Of a stretch of 64,000 bases of DNA, positions 10,501 through 18,600 are shown piece by piece. Source of the stretch: Zygotorulaspora mrakii (Eukaryota > Ascomycota > Saccharomycetes > Saccharomycetales > Saccharomycetaceae); assembly GCF_013402915.1 (NCBI RefSeq), contig NC_050723.1, forward strand, positions 992,001 through 1,056,000, given 5' to 3'. The notes under the pieces are model-generated. The model searched no databases. It saw nothing but the letters and a program-made list of their open reading frames with translations, and was not told the origin of the DNA. Numbering within the stretch: the first letter of the stretch is position 1; each line of letters starts with the position of its first letter. The translations under genes and the position numbers were made by a program.

Positions 10501-11426
10501 GCATCTGGAGCAAATTTCGTCTTGAAACACCAATTTCCACGAGTTGGGTATTGAGTCAGTTCTTCGCCCGATTCCGGATTCCACAAAACAATGGTATTAT
10601 CGCGGCCACTTGACAATAACAAGTTCTCATCTTCGCTACACCAATCCAGGGATAAGATTCCTTTGGAATGGCCTTTTGAAAGAGTTTGTAAAGGAGTATT
10701 TGCATTTCTCAAGTCCCAAACCAGGATCAAAGGGTCCGTATCACTTCCTGTGGCCGTAGCAACTCGGGTGGAGTTCTTTGGATGCCATTCAACAACGGAG
10801 AGTTGAGATTTTAAACCCGTTTCTGGAGAAGAATAGCTCAAATGAATAACCTCTTTCTTTGCTTTTAGATCCCATATAGAAGCATATGCAGATGATCCAG
10901 CAGATGCAAATACATGTGCCAAACACTGATTCCATGCCAATGATGTAATTTCATCGATGGAATTCATTGAAGACCCTGGTGTTAATGGTTTGTAATCCGG
11001 ATTTTTCAAGCAAGTGTTCAAATCCCAAATAAAAATTTCACCCTGGGTCCCACTGGATGCCAGAATATTACATTGTTTTGCATTGAAACGCACCGTCTTC
11101 GCAGACTTGGAATGACTCCTGAATGACGCTTCGAATTTGAGAGAGTCCTTGGGGTTCGAGAAAAGTTCCACAGCACCGTTATCTAATGCACCGGCGAGAA
11201 TCTTGTTGTCCTGAGACCAATCTAGATCATTGAACTTGGCGTCCACAGCAAGTGATGCATCTGGCTTTGATGCGTCTGCCGAGAGCAAAGACCAAAGTTC
11301 CAATGACGACTCACTTGAGAAATTTGCATCCACAGTCCCTGATGCAGTACCCGTCACCAAAGAAGGTATCTTTCCGTGGGACCAGGCAAACGTTGCAGTA
11401 CGAGAATATTCAGCAAGCTTCACCAT
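7569..11426 (-). CDS. SEC31: COPII outer coat protein Sec31
   Basis: 1285 residues from the ATG at 11424-11426; S. cerevisiae Sec31 is 1273. With Sec13 it forms the outer cage of COPII vesicles leaving the ER and stimulates Sar1 GTP hydrolysis. The N-terminus (MVKLAEYSRTATFAWS) starts a WD40 propeller to about residue 350. The alpha-solenoid (ACE1) region follows (about 370-760), then a long proline-rich, low-complexity stretch (about 780-1130, repeats of NPYAPP type) that contacts Sec23, and a conserved C-terminal helical domain ending WLTGVKRLIGIAEATST. The motif NDGWNDLPL in the proline-rich part is the conserved Sar1/Sec23-activating fragment. A slightly longer frame upstream begins with GTG and is not used. 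Its cage partner SEC13 lies at the far end of this window. Confidence 0.97.
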   Translation of the reverse strand: MVKLAEYSRTATFAWSHGKIPSLVTGTASGTVDANFSSESSLELWSLLSADASKPDASLAVDAKFNDLDWSQDNKILAGALDNGAVELFSNPKDSLKFEASFRSHSKSAKTVRFNAKQCNILASSGTQGEIFIWDLNTCLKNPDYKPLTPGSSMNSIDEITSLAWNQCLAHVFASAGSSAYASIWDLKAKKEVIHLSYSSPETGLKSQLSVVEWHPKNSTRVATATGSDTDPLILVWDLRNANTPLQTLSKGHSKGILSLDWCSEDENLLLSSGRDNTIVLWNPESGEELTQYPTRGNWCFKTKFAPDAPDLFASASFDNKIQVQTLQNLVTTLDQEQSVTKQQESETDFWNHVSQEESDVKPTVLRMQAPSWYENKSPAAHWAFGGKLVCITANGLGVSITKPKLPGLEDNALLDEALKSHDFNPLINRRLAKTIDETNEEDWNLLEKLSMDGKSEFLKESFAFDEEESDTETDRDDGENFFANIEGKFEPTGKFSLSNESEIEIAKYLVSGNPKAAVAASLGADRLLEALIISLDSNDKALKDSVKNAYFSKYGKDSTLSRFLHSISQKNSIDLVENLDVSQWKYAARAINNFYATDITEKNKQLSALADKLLESEERQDALVLYLAADSLDKVAALWLKEFYSLEQKLQKEKSSLYEAHSECLSEFVERFTVFSNFVGDNKVITNADLISKFLEYVNLASAGGNFDLAHAILETLPETNNEVKMENERVLLALGKAKKSTSKAHTSKAAYGAVTSNSIPLAAQQGIYRAGGPSGGSFINGNQIQAAPFVTQQNRVSPAPPVDSFTPQPNVHGFPVVPNAIASKYAPSVTSPSLNTGPKPIAVQPNAYTLTGMNAFAPLSSKPVPNFISAPNYSEQFSGSGIAPPSSVASGQTPSLNKKANDGWNDLPLDVKERPQRAKAGNIAPASITRQTSTPGISGTSASGLTVPPPPLSKSSSRLPSLVSQLPPPIKGSRKTSVSSNASLVSNSPKIPASSPYAPQPAVASSIAPNPTMSYEPAPQPNGTMANANPYAPPVTSNKAAPPANAYAPPVAASLPSRQSSPYAPPQQPPIVAGQMSSPMSSFTNGSASAPPVAASRPPPTNVKKKNHNITSVQNASTLLESVQKSPDGSMASTQSNGNNNVSLATSLTSPVATAAKLTSSTDPQVSKSASSRSGVPEDQQPIVDFLKEELARVTPLIPKEYTKQLKDCNKRLNILFHHLERQDLLTQPTIEKLKRIVELLKDNKYSEAMQVHVDIATNYAQEAGNWLTGVKRLIGIAEATST

Positions 11427-11605
11427 ATTTGAATTGACGAACACTTGGCCCTATTCCCTATTATTACACAAGTTACCTGTGAGGTTTGCAGCTGCTAATA
11501 CTTCGTGTAATCCCTTAAAGCTGTAGATCTATCCGCATTAAAACGTTGTTTTTTTTCATGTTGAATTGCGCTGTTCACTTTAGGCGTCAGATTTAAATTT
11601 TGGGT

Positions 11606-11612
11606 CGGGTAA
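11606..11612 (+). promoter_or_regulatory. Possible Reb1 site upstream of SEC31
   Basis: Exact CGGGTAA core, 180 bases upstream of the SEC31 start codon, a position typical for nucleosome-depleting factor sites. A 7-base match is expected by chance a couple of times in the intergenic DNA of this window, so this is weak on its own. Confidence 0.35.
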
Positions 11613-11941
11613 TATTAAGTATATCTATCAGTTTCAACGAAACTACTACTGACCCAGTATCGCATATCACAGCCTGTTGTGTCTGTAGGTTATATTTGCA
11701 CCATCGGTCCTACACAATAATTTTATAGTCTGCCAAGATATATTCTCCGAAGGATTGCTCTGTTTCTTGAGTATTAATTGTTTTGAACTTGAAAAAAGGA
11801 AGAGAATACCTGCTCATTGATCAAGAACGGGGCAGTGATGCGGAATGATTGAGAGAGTGAATATTCTTTTTTGATTGAATTAGGGCAAGCAGCTCGATGT
11901 TAAAAAAACAGCCTTCTTGATAATATTGATTTTTTTTTTTT

Positions 11942-11952
11942 TTTTATATTTA
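11942..11952 (+). other. Match to ARS consensus (possible replication origin)
   Basis: TTTTATATTTA fits WTTTAYRTTTW exactly and directly follows a 16-T tract in an 859-base gene-free spacer. A/T-rich spacers give chance matches, and origin consensus differs among yeasts, so this is only a candidate. Confidence 0.2.
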
Positions 11953-12285
11953 TTTGAGAGAATATAACTTTTAACTACAATTGAGTTAACAACGACAAGA
12001 AATGACAAAAAAATTCCACTTCGTAGCATACCTCCTTCAACGGTTATGAAGGTCAGCAGGATAGGATGTTCTGCAATGCAAAATGTAACTTCAACAAATC
12101 ACTCCATGTTGACAGTTAATTATGTACCTTTTTAAGTGATCCATCACCTAATACGTCTATAAAGACCAAAATACTTGTTTTAAGATCCGCAGAGACACTA
12201 AGCAAATGACTGCAAGAACACGCTATTCTGATTGAATCTTGAAACGGTTTCCTATGACAATTAGTCGAAAGCAGAATTGCAAGCG

Positions 12286-12558
12286 ATGACTGGAAATGAT
12301 AATATAACGTCGAAATACCATAAACAAGCTTTAGAAGAGTACAAAGAGATTTCGCAAGAGGAGGATCCCGATGCATGGGACGAACGAATCTCAAACACAG
12401 GCTGTTATGTAGAGAACTTAGCATTACAGCTCTGCCATGCAGATACGGGCGACTGGAGACAATGCTTTCAAGAAATGTCACTTTTCAGAGAGTGCTGGAG
12501 CCAAAATGGGAATCGTGAGAGAATAGACACTGTTGACAGAGATAATTCTCAATCTTGA
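12286..12558 (+). CDS. COA4: Twin CX9C protein, cytochrome oxidase assembly factor Coa4
   Basis: 90 residues from the ATG at 12286; the frame opens nine bases earlier with a TTG, not used. Coa4 is a soluble intermembrane-space protein of mitochondria, imported by the Mia40 disulfide relay, and needed for cytochrome c oxidase assembly. The two cysteine pairs are plain: CYVENLALQLC and CFQEMSLFREC, each C-x9-C, joined by HADTGDWRQ, with the DAWDERI lead-in and the CW-x-NG-N segment typical of the family. S. cerevisiae Coa4 is, as I recall, longer (about 150), mainly outside the CX9C core. In S. cerevisiae it is YLR218C, beside CPR6, matching the position here. Confidence 0.9.
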   Translation: MTGNDNITSKYHKQALEEYKEISQEEDPDAWDERISNTGCYVENLALQLCHADTGDWRQCFQEMSLFRECWSQNGNRERIDTVDRDNSQS

Positions 12559-12705
12559 GACATAACTCAGTAATAATAGGAATCAAATAGCTTGTTTATC
12601 TCTTTATGCAACATTCATGTACATAACATACTAGCAAGGCCGACAACACGTGAATAACTTGTTTTTTTGTTAAATGCCTCCGTAGATGAGCGAAACAATT
12701 ACTAC

Positions 12706-12774
12706 ATGGCTACAAATACTCGTAAGATGGCTACAGAGTCTCAGATATGTGTAAATCAATTTAGGGAGCCTTAG
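12706..12774 (+). other. Short upstream reading frame before SCM3
   Basis: An ATG at 12706 opens a 22-codon frame (begins MATNTRKM) that stops at 12772-12774, 19 bases before the SCM3 start codon. A second in-frame ATG follows. If the SCM3 transcript starts upstream of 12706 this would act as an upstream ORF and lower translation of Scm3. Transcript ends are unknown, so this is a possibility only. Confidence 0.3.
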
Positions 12775-12793
12775 TTGGTTGTGGCATTGAATC

Positions 12794-13426
12794 ATGAACA
12801 TACACAAAAAAAAAATAAAGAAGTCGACCCTAAAAAGCCTTCATTCTGCTTTAAAAGGAATGTTGAAAGACGAGGAGGGCAAAAAATTAAATCAAGAAGA
12901 CTTTGGTGCCAAAGGTGCCTCTGAAACAGTGCCTTTAGTTAATTCGACCAAGATGCAGGTACTACCAAAAGAAGGTGCGTTTCAAACAGTAGAGGATCAA
13001 GAGCATGAGAGAAAACACAATGGAATAATATATGTTATGTCCAGGGAGCTGCACCCAATACCAAAGCTGACTGACGAGCAGATCATGGCTCGTCACAAGA
13101 AAGCTGATGAAAGCATGAAGCAGGTTTGGTCTAACATCATTGCCAAATACGAGTCTTTGGACTGCCAAGGAGATGTAATCGATCTGCAAACGGGTGAAAT
13201 TCTCGAGGATAACGGTCATTTGCGTAATATTTCATCAGAAAATCATAATCATCGCGAAGTCACTCAGTACAAAAGCATCCTTCAGGATATTTTGGTCACA
13301 AATGAATGTCCAGAAGACTCTTCAAGTCAGAGCATATGGCAAGACGGGGAAACAGACGACGAAGAGGATAATGCCGATTATGTTCAAGAAATGTCAGAGG
13401 GAGAGAGCACCGACAACGACAAATAG
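12794..13426 (+). CDS. SCM3: CENP-A chaperone Scm3 (HJURP family)
   Basis: 210 residues; S. cerevisiae Scm3 is 223. It is the chaperone that brings the centromeric histone H3 variant Cse4 to point centromeres. The protein is small and highly charged, with a basic N-terminus (MNIHKKKIKKS). The conserved Cse4-binding helix region is at about 88-125 (PKLTDEQIMARHKKADESMK and VWSNIIAKYE), followed by the conserved GDVIDLQTGEILEDNGHL segment (127-143), and an acidic C-terminus (EDNADYVQEMSEGEST). Most of the rest diverges quickly among yeasts. It precedes CPR6 and RPO21 as YDL139C does relative to YDL140C. Its presence implies point centromeres, in line with the family Saccharomycetaceae. Confidence 0.93.
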   Translation: MNIHKKKIKKSTLKSLHSALKGMLKDEEGKKLNQEDFGAKGASETVPLVNSTKMQVLPKEGAFQTVEDQEHERKHNGIIYVMSRELHPIPKLTDEQIMARHKKADESMKQVWSNIIAKYESLDCQGDVIDLQTGEILEDNGHLRNISSENHNHREVTQYKSILQDILVTNECPEDSSSQSIWQDGETDDEEDNADYVQEMSEGESTDNDK

Positions 13427-13512
13427 AAAATGATTGTGTTTATATTTCTTTTCATTATCAAAATACATGTCGCTTTTGAAAGTTCGATATTTTCTTCGAG
13501 CACTAGTTTGAT

Positions 13513-13527
13513 TTTCTAGAAATTTCC
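13513..13527 (+). promoter_or_regulatory. Three-unit heat-shock element in the CPR6 promoter
   Basis: Bases 13514-13526 read TTC-TA-GAA-AT-TTC, three perfectly spaced inverted nGAAn units, the canonical Hsf1 site. A further GAA-AG-TTC pair lies upstream (13478-13485). The element is about 110 bases upstream of the CPR6 start. CPR6 encodes an Hsp90 co-chaperone that is Hsf1-induced in S. cerevisiae, so the site fits its gene. Confidence 0.82.
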
Positions 13528-13635
13528 GTGGGCGAGGGAAGTAAGAGTTATGAATCTCGAAATATAAAAGAAGGGAATTGTATTTTTATTGCATTTAGTG
13601 ATTGTAAAGTAACGAAGTAAAGCAATATTTTCAAA

Positions 13636-14763
13636 ATGAGTTCTACAGTGCTCAATCCTAAAGCATACTTTGACATCTCAATAGGAGGTGTTCGTAAAGG
13701 TCGTATCGCGTTTGAGCTGTTCAAAGACGTTGTTCCTAAGACTGCGGAAAACTTTTTAAAATTATGTGAAGGTGGATGTGGAAATACCAAATCAAACCCA
13801 AGTGTGGCCCTATCATACAAGGGCTCAATTTTTCATAGGGTTATCAAGGATTTCATGCTTCAATTTGGCGATTTTACCAATTTTGACGGTACAGGTGGCG
13901 AAAGTATATATGGTGAGAAATTTGAAGATGAAAATTTCACTTTGAAACACGACAGGCCCTTTCTTTTATCTATGGCAAATGCTGGCCCAAATACCAATGG
14001 ATCACAAGCCTTCATTACCTGTGTTCCAACGCCTCACCTGGATGGAAAGCACGTTGTTTTTGGTGAAGTAATCCAAGGTAAAAGAATTGTTCGCCTAATC
14101 GAAAACCAACAAACAGATAAGGAGAATGATAAACCTTTAAGAGAAGTTAAAATCGATGATTGTGGGCTCTTACCTAATGATTATAAAGTTCCAGAGAATG
14201 CGGAAGAAACCCCGACAGATGCGTATGGCGATAATTACGAAGACTCATTAAAAGATGATTCTAAGGTTGATCAGAATGACGTTCAAAGTGTTCTTGGGGC
14301 GATAAATGAAGTCAAAGCGATCGGAACTGAGCAATTCAAGCGTGGAAATTACTCAGTTGCGGTAAATAAATATGAAAAGTGCGATAAATTCTTGAAGGAG
14401 TATTCACCAGCAGATTTATCAGAGGAAGCATTGGAAGAGATCAATCAATTAAAAGTATCCGTGCCACTAAATATTGCTCTTTCTGCCCTCAAAAGTAAGG
14501 ATTATCAAAAAGTTCTTGTTGCAGGGTCAGAGGTTTTGTACGCCGAGGCCGCTGATTCAAAGGCTAAAGCCAAGGCCCTTTATCGTAGAGGCCTAGCTTA
14601 TAATGCTTTGAACGATCCAGATATGGCAATGAATGACCTAGAAATGGCAACAACCTATCAGCAAAACGATTCAGGAATCCTGAAAGCAGTTGAAGAGGTC
14701 AAAGCCAAGAAAAAACAGCTCAACGCAAAGCAGAAAAAGTCTCTTTCGAAAATGTTCTCTTGA
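13636..14763 (+). CDS. CPR6: Hsp90 co-chaperone cyclophilin 40 (Cpr6)
   Basis: 375 residues; S. cerevisiae Cpr6 is 371. It is a cytosolic peptidyl-prolyl isomerase that binds the C-terminus of Hsp90. Order of domains: cyclophilin fold (about 5-178) with the active-site signature [15 protein letters not shown] and the segments [13 protein letters not shown] and [12 protein letters not shown], an acidic linker (about 190-215), then three TPR units (about 220-350) that form the carboxylate clamp for the MEEVD tail. The C-terminal end is lysine-rich ([18 protein letters not shown]). A heat-shock element precedes the gene. In S. cerevisiae its close relative Cpr7 also exists; length, acidic linker and synteny next to COA4 favour Cpr6. 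Confidence 0.95.
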   Translation: MSSTVLNPKAYFDISIGGVRKGRIAFELFKDVVPKTAENFLKLCEGGCGNTKSNPSVALSYKGSIFHRVIKDFMLQFGDFTNFDGTGGESIYGEKFEDENFTLKHDRPFLLSMANAGPNTNGSQAFITCVPTPHLDGKHVVFGEVIQGKRIVRLIENQQTDKENDKPLREVKIDDCGLLPNDYKVPENAEETPTDAYGDNYEDSLKDDSKVDQNDVQSVLGAINEVKAIGTEQFKRGNYSVAVNKYEKCDKFLKEYSPADLSEEALEEINQLKVSVPLNIALSALKSKDYQKVLVAGSEVLYAEAADSKAKAKALYRRGLAYNALNDPDMAMNDLEMATTYQQNDSGILKAVEEVKAKKKQLNAKQKKSLSKMFS

Positions 14764-15633
14764 AAACAAATCAAACATCAGAGGTTTCTGGAGTTTATCT
14801 ATGTTATATACTTTCATTCATTGCATCGCTATAATTAATACAATGATTGTTCAGGTCGTTACCCTGCTGTAGTTATAGATCGTCCATTACGAGGCGAAAA
14901 TTTTTACCCCGGTGGCAAAAAGTCAAACAACGAACGAGAAAAAGTCACCTAAGGACAATGAATAATTCATTCTTAGGATTGATCGATTACTTTCGAAGAT
15001 CGTCGTCTGCATTGATCGAGATCTGCTGGGGCCGTTCGATTTATTCCATCCACATACTAGGCTTTGCGGTACAAGAACACGGACTTGGTTGTTATTTTCT
15101 TTCATACACGACTCACGCTTCGCAGTACAATCCCTCAAGTAATAAGAAGACGGAGGAAGAATTCGACGTTTGATTAACTTATCGAGATTTTCACTTCAGT
15201 TTTAACACGAAGGTTTGAGACCTTATAAATTTGAAGCGTTTTTCATTGCATTTGATATTGACCTTCTGCAGCTATAGTGTTCAGCAGGAAAATCCCAGCT
15301 TGAGGCAATATCACGAGAGACAAATAACTAGAAGTTTTGCTTCTACTTTGATATAATCTTTTGAAGAACCGATATTAGGATAGTTTGAAATTTGCCGGGC
15401 TCTGTTTTCATTTTCCATTTCTTTCCTCTAATTGCATTTCATAAAACAAAAAAAAAAACCATAAGCTTGGAGTTTCTGAATACGACTTAATTTCACTTTT
15501 ACGATAGAGGCTGCTTATAAATCCTGTTAATAAATATAACCCATATCAAAGAGGTTAGACATATAAAAAAGATATCGATTATCACACAAGTATTATTTTT
15601 AATAATAAACACGCATAATAAACTCAAAAAAGA
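14764..15633. other. Intergenic: CPR6 3' flank and RPO21 promoter
   Basis: 870 bases. A PACE-like GGTGGCAAA lies at 14911-14919, about 715 bases upstream of RPO21. T-rich and A-rich tracts (15447-15460 region) lie nearer the RPO21 start, usual for a strong yeast promoter. A 108-codon frame (14847-15173) has no family resemblance and is not called. Confidence 0.5.
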
Positions 15634-18600
15634 ATGGTTGGTCAGCAGTATTCCAGTGCTCCACTCCGCACAGTTAAGGAAGTTCAGTTTGGCCTCTTCT
15701 CTCCGGAGGAGGTTCGTGCTATCAGTGTAGCCAAGATTAGATTTCCCGAGACAATGGATGAGACTCAGACGAGAGCTAAGATAGGAGGCTTGAATGATCC
15801 AAGGTTAGGTTCTATTGACCGTAATTTGAAATGTCAAACATGCCAGGAAGGTATGAATGAATGTCCTGGTCATTTTGGCCATATAGATCTTGCAAAACCT
15901 GTTTTCCACATTGGATTTCTCTCCAAGATCAAGAAGGTTTGTGAATGTGTTTGTATGCATTGTGGTAAATTGTTACTAGATGAACACAATGAACAAATGC
16001 GACAAGCACTTAAAATCAAAGACTCAAAAAAAAGATTTAACGCCATCTGGACTCTTTGTAAAAGTAAAATGATTTGTGAAACTGAAGTACCATCCGAAGA
16101 TGATCCAACCAAGTTGGTATCGAGAGGCGGCTGTGGTAATGCACAACCAACAGTTCGGAGAGATGGATTAAAACTAGTGGGGAGCTGGAAGAAGGAAAAA
16201 AATACAGGGGATGCCGAGGAGCCTGAGCAAAGAGTTTTGACAATGGAAGAAATTTTAAACATTTTCAAACACATATCTCCAGAGGATTCAACGAGAATGG
16301 GATTCAATGAACAGTACTCGCGCCCTGAATGGATGATTTTAACGGTATTACCCGTTCCGCCACCTCCAGTCAGGCCTTCGATTTCCTTCAACGAATCACA
16401 AAGAGGAGAGGACGATCTAACTTTCAAGTTGGCCGATATTTTAAAGGCAAATATAAGTTTAGAGACGTTAGAGCATAATGGTGCTCCACATCATGCCATT
16501 GAAGAGGCTGAAAGTTTACTTCAGTTCCATGTTGCGACCTATATGGATAATGATATTGCTGGACAGCCTCAGGCCTTACAAAAGTCAGGACGTCCCGTCA
16601 AATCTATCCGTGCTCGTTTAAAAGGTAAAGAAGGCCGTATTAGAGGTAATCTGATGGGTAAACGTGTTGACTTCTCGGCACGTACCGTTATTTCAGGTGA
16701 TCCCAACCTCGAGCTAGACCAAGTGGGTGTCCCTAAATCCATTGCCAAAACTCTAACATATCCTGAGGTTGTCACACCGTATAATATTGACAGCCTGACA
16801 CAGCTCGTTCGCAATGGTCCAAATGAGCACCCGGGTGCCAAATATGTTATCCGTGACAATGGCGATCGTATCGATCTTAGATACAGTAAGAGAGCGGGTG
16901 ACATACAGTTACAGTACGGATGGAAAGTTGAGCGCCATATAATGGATAATGACCCAGTTTTGTTCAACCGTCAACCTTCTCTACACAAAATGTCAATGAT
17001 GGCCCATAGAGTCAAAGTTATGCCTTACTCAACATTTAGACTAAATTTATCTGTTACTTCTCCATACAATGCGGATTTCGATGGTGATGAAATGAACTTG
17101 CATGTTCCACAATCGGAAGAAACGAGAGCTGAATTATCTCAGCTGTGTGCAGTTCCTTTACAAATTGTATCACCACAATCCAATAAGCCCTGCATGGGGA
17201 TTGTTCAGGATACATTGTGTGGTATACGTAAGCTTACACTTCGGGATAATTTCATTGAGCTAGACCAGGTGTTGAATATGCTATATTGGGTACCTGATTG
17301 GGATGGTGTAATCCCAACTCCGGCAATTATTAAGCCCAAACCGCTATGGACAGGGAAGCAGATATTATCAATAGCAATTCCTAAAGGTATACATTTACAA
17401 CGTTTTGATGAGGGAACTACATTATTGTCACCGAAGGATAATGGTATGCTTATAATCGATGGACAGATCATTTTTGGTGTCGTCGAGAAGAAAACTGTGG
17501 GGTCCTCAAGTGGTGGGCTTATCCACGTGGTAACGAGAGAAAAGGGTCCTCAAGTGTGTGCAAGACTGTTCGGAAACATTCAAAAGGTAGTCAACTACTG
17601 GTTTTTGCATAATGGTTTCTCTACAGGTATCGGTGATACCATTGCTGATGGCCAAACGATGAGAGAAATCACCGAAACGATTGCAGACGCTAAGAAAAAG
17701 GTCGAAGATGTTACTAAGGAAGCTCAAGCAAATCTTTTGACAGCCAAACACGGTATGACATTGCGTGAGTCGTTTGAGGATAACGTTGTTAGATTTTTGA
17801 ATGAAGCGAGAGATAAAGCGGGTCGTTTAGCCGAAGTGAATCTAAAGGACCTGAACAATGTTAAACAGATGGTAAGCGCAGGTTCCAAAGGTTCTTTCAT
17901 CAACATCGCACAGATGTCTGCTTGTGTTGGACAGCAATCCGTCGAGGGTAAGCGTATCGCTTTTGGTTTCGTTGATCGGACCTTGCCTCATTTTTCAAAA
18001 GATGATTATTCACCAGAATCCAAAGGGTTTGTTGAAAACTCTTACTTGAGAGGCTTGACACCTCAAGAATTCTTTTTCCACGCCATGGGTGGTCGTGAGG
18101 GTTTAATCGATACCGCCGTGAAAACTGCGGAAACAGGTTATATCCAACGTCGTTTAGTCAAGGCTTTAGAAGATATTATGGTTCATTATGACAGTACAAC
18201 TAGAAATTCACTGGGAAATGTCATTCAATTCGTCTACGGTGAAGATGGGGTTGATGCATCTCATATTGAAAAGCAATCGATAGATACAATCGGAGGCTCT
18301 GATCTTGCTTTTGAACGGAAATATAGGATTGACCTCTTGAGCGACGACTATTTGTTAGATCCCTCACTGTTAGAACCGGGAACTGAAATGGTGGGAGACA
18401 TAAAATTGCAAGCCCTTCTTGATGAGGAACACACACAATTGGTCAGCGACCGTACTTTCCTAAGAAAGATATTTCCTGATGGTGAACCAAATTGGCCACT
18501 TCCTGTCAATATTAGACGTATAATTCAAAATGCACAGCAAACTTTTAGAATTGATCACACAAAGCCATCTGACTTGAGCATTCGCGACATTATTGGTGGT

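Larger units (their letters stand above)
11427..12285. other. Divergent intergenic region SEC31/COA4
   Basis: 859 bases serving two divergent promoters. It contains a Reb1-type CGGGTAA (11606-11612), a 16-base T run (11930-11945), and a match to the S. cerevisiae ARS core consensus (11942-11952). The region is long for a divergent pair but no RNA gene or small frame was recognised. Confidence 0.5.

Noticed and set aside
14847..15173. 108-codon frame between CPR6 and RPO21
   Set aside because: Low similarity to anything known, overlaps another antisense frame, and starts inside CPR6 3' flank; likely chance.
15870..16427. 185-codon antisense frame inside RPO21
   Set aside because: Entirely within conserved Rpb1 coding sequence; no domain and no independent evidence.
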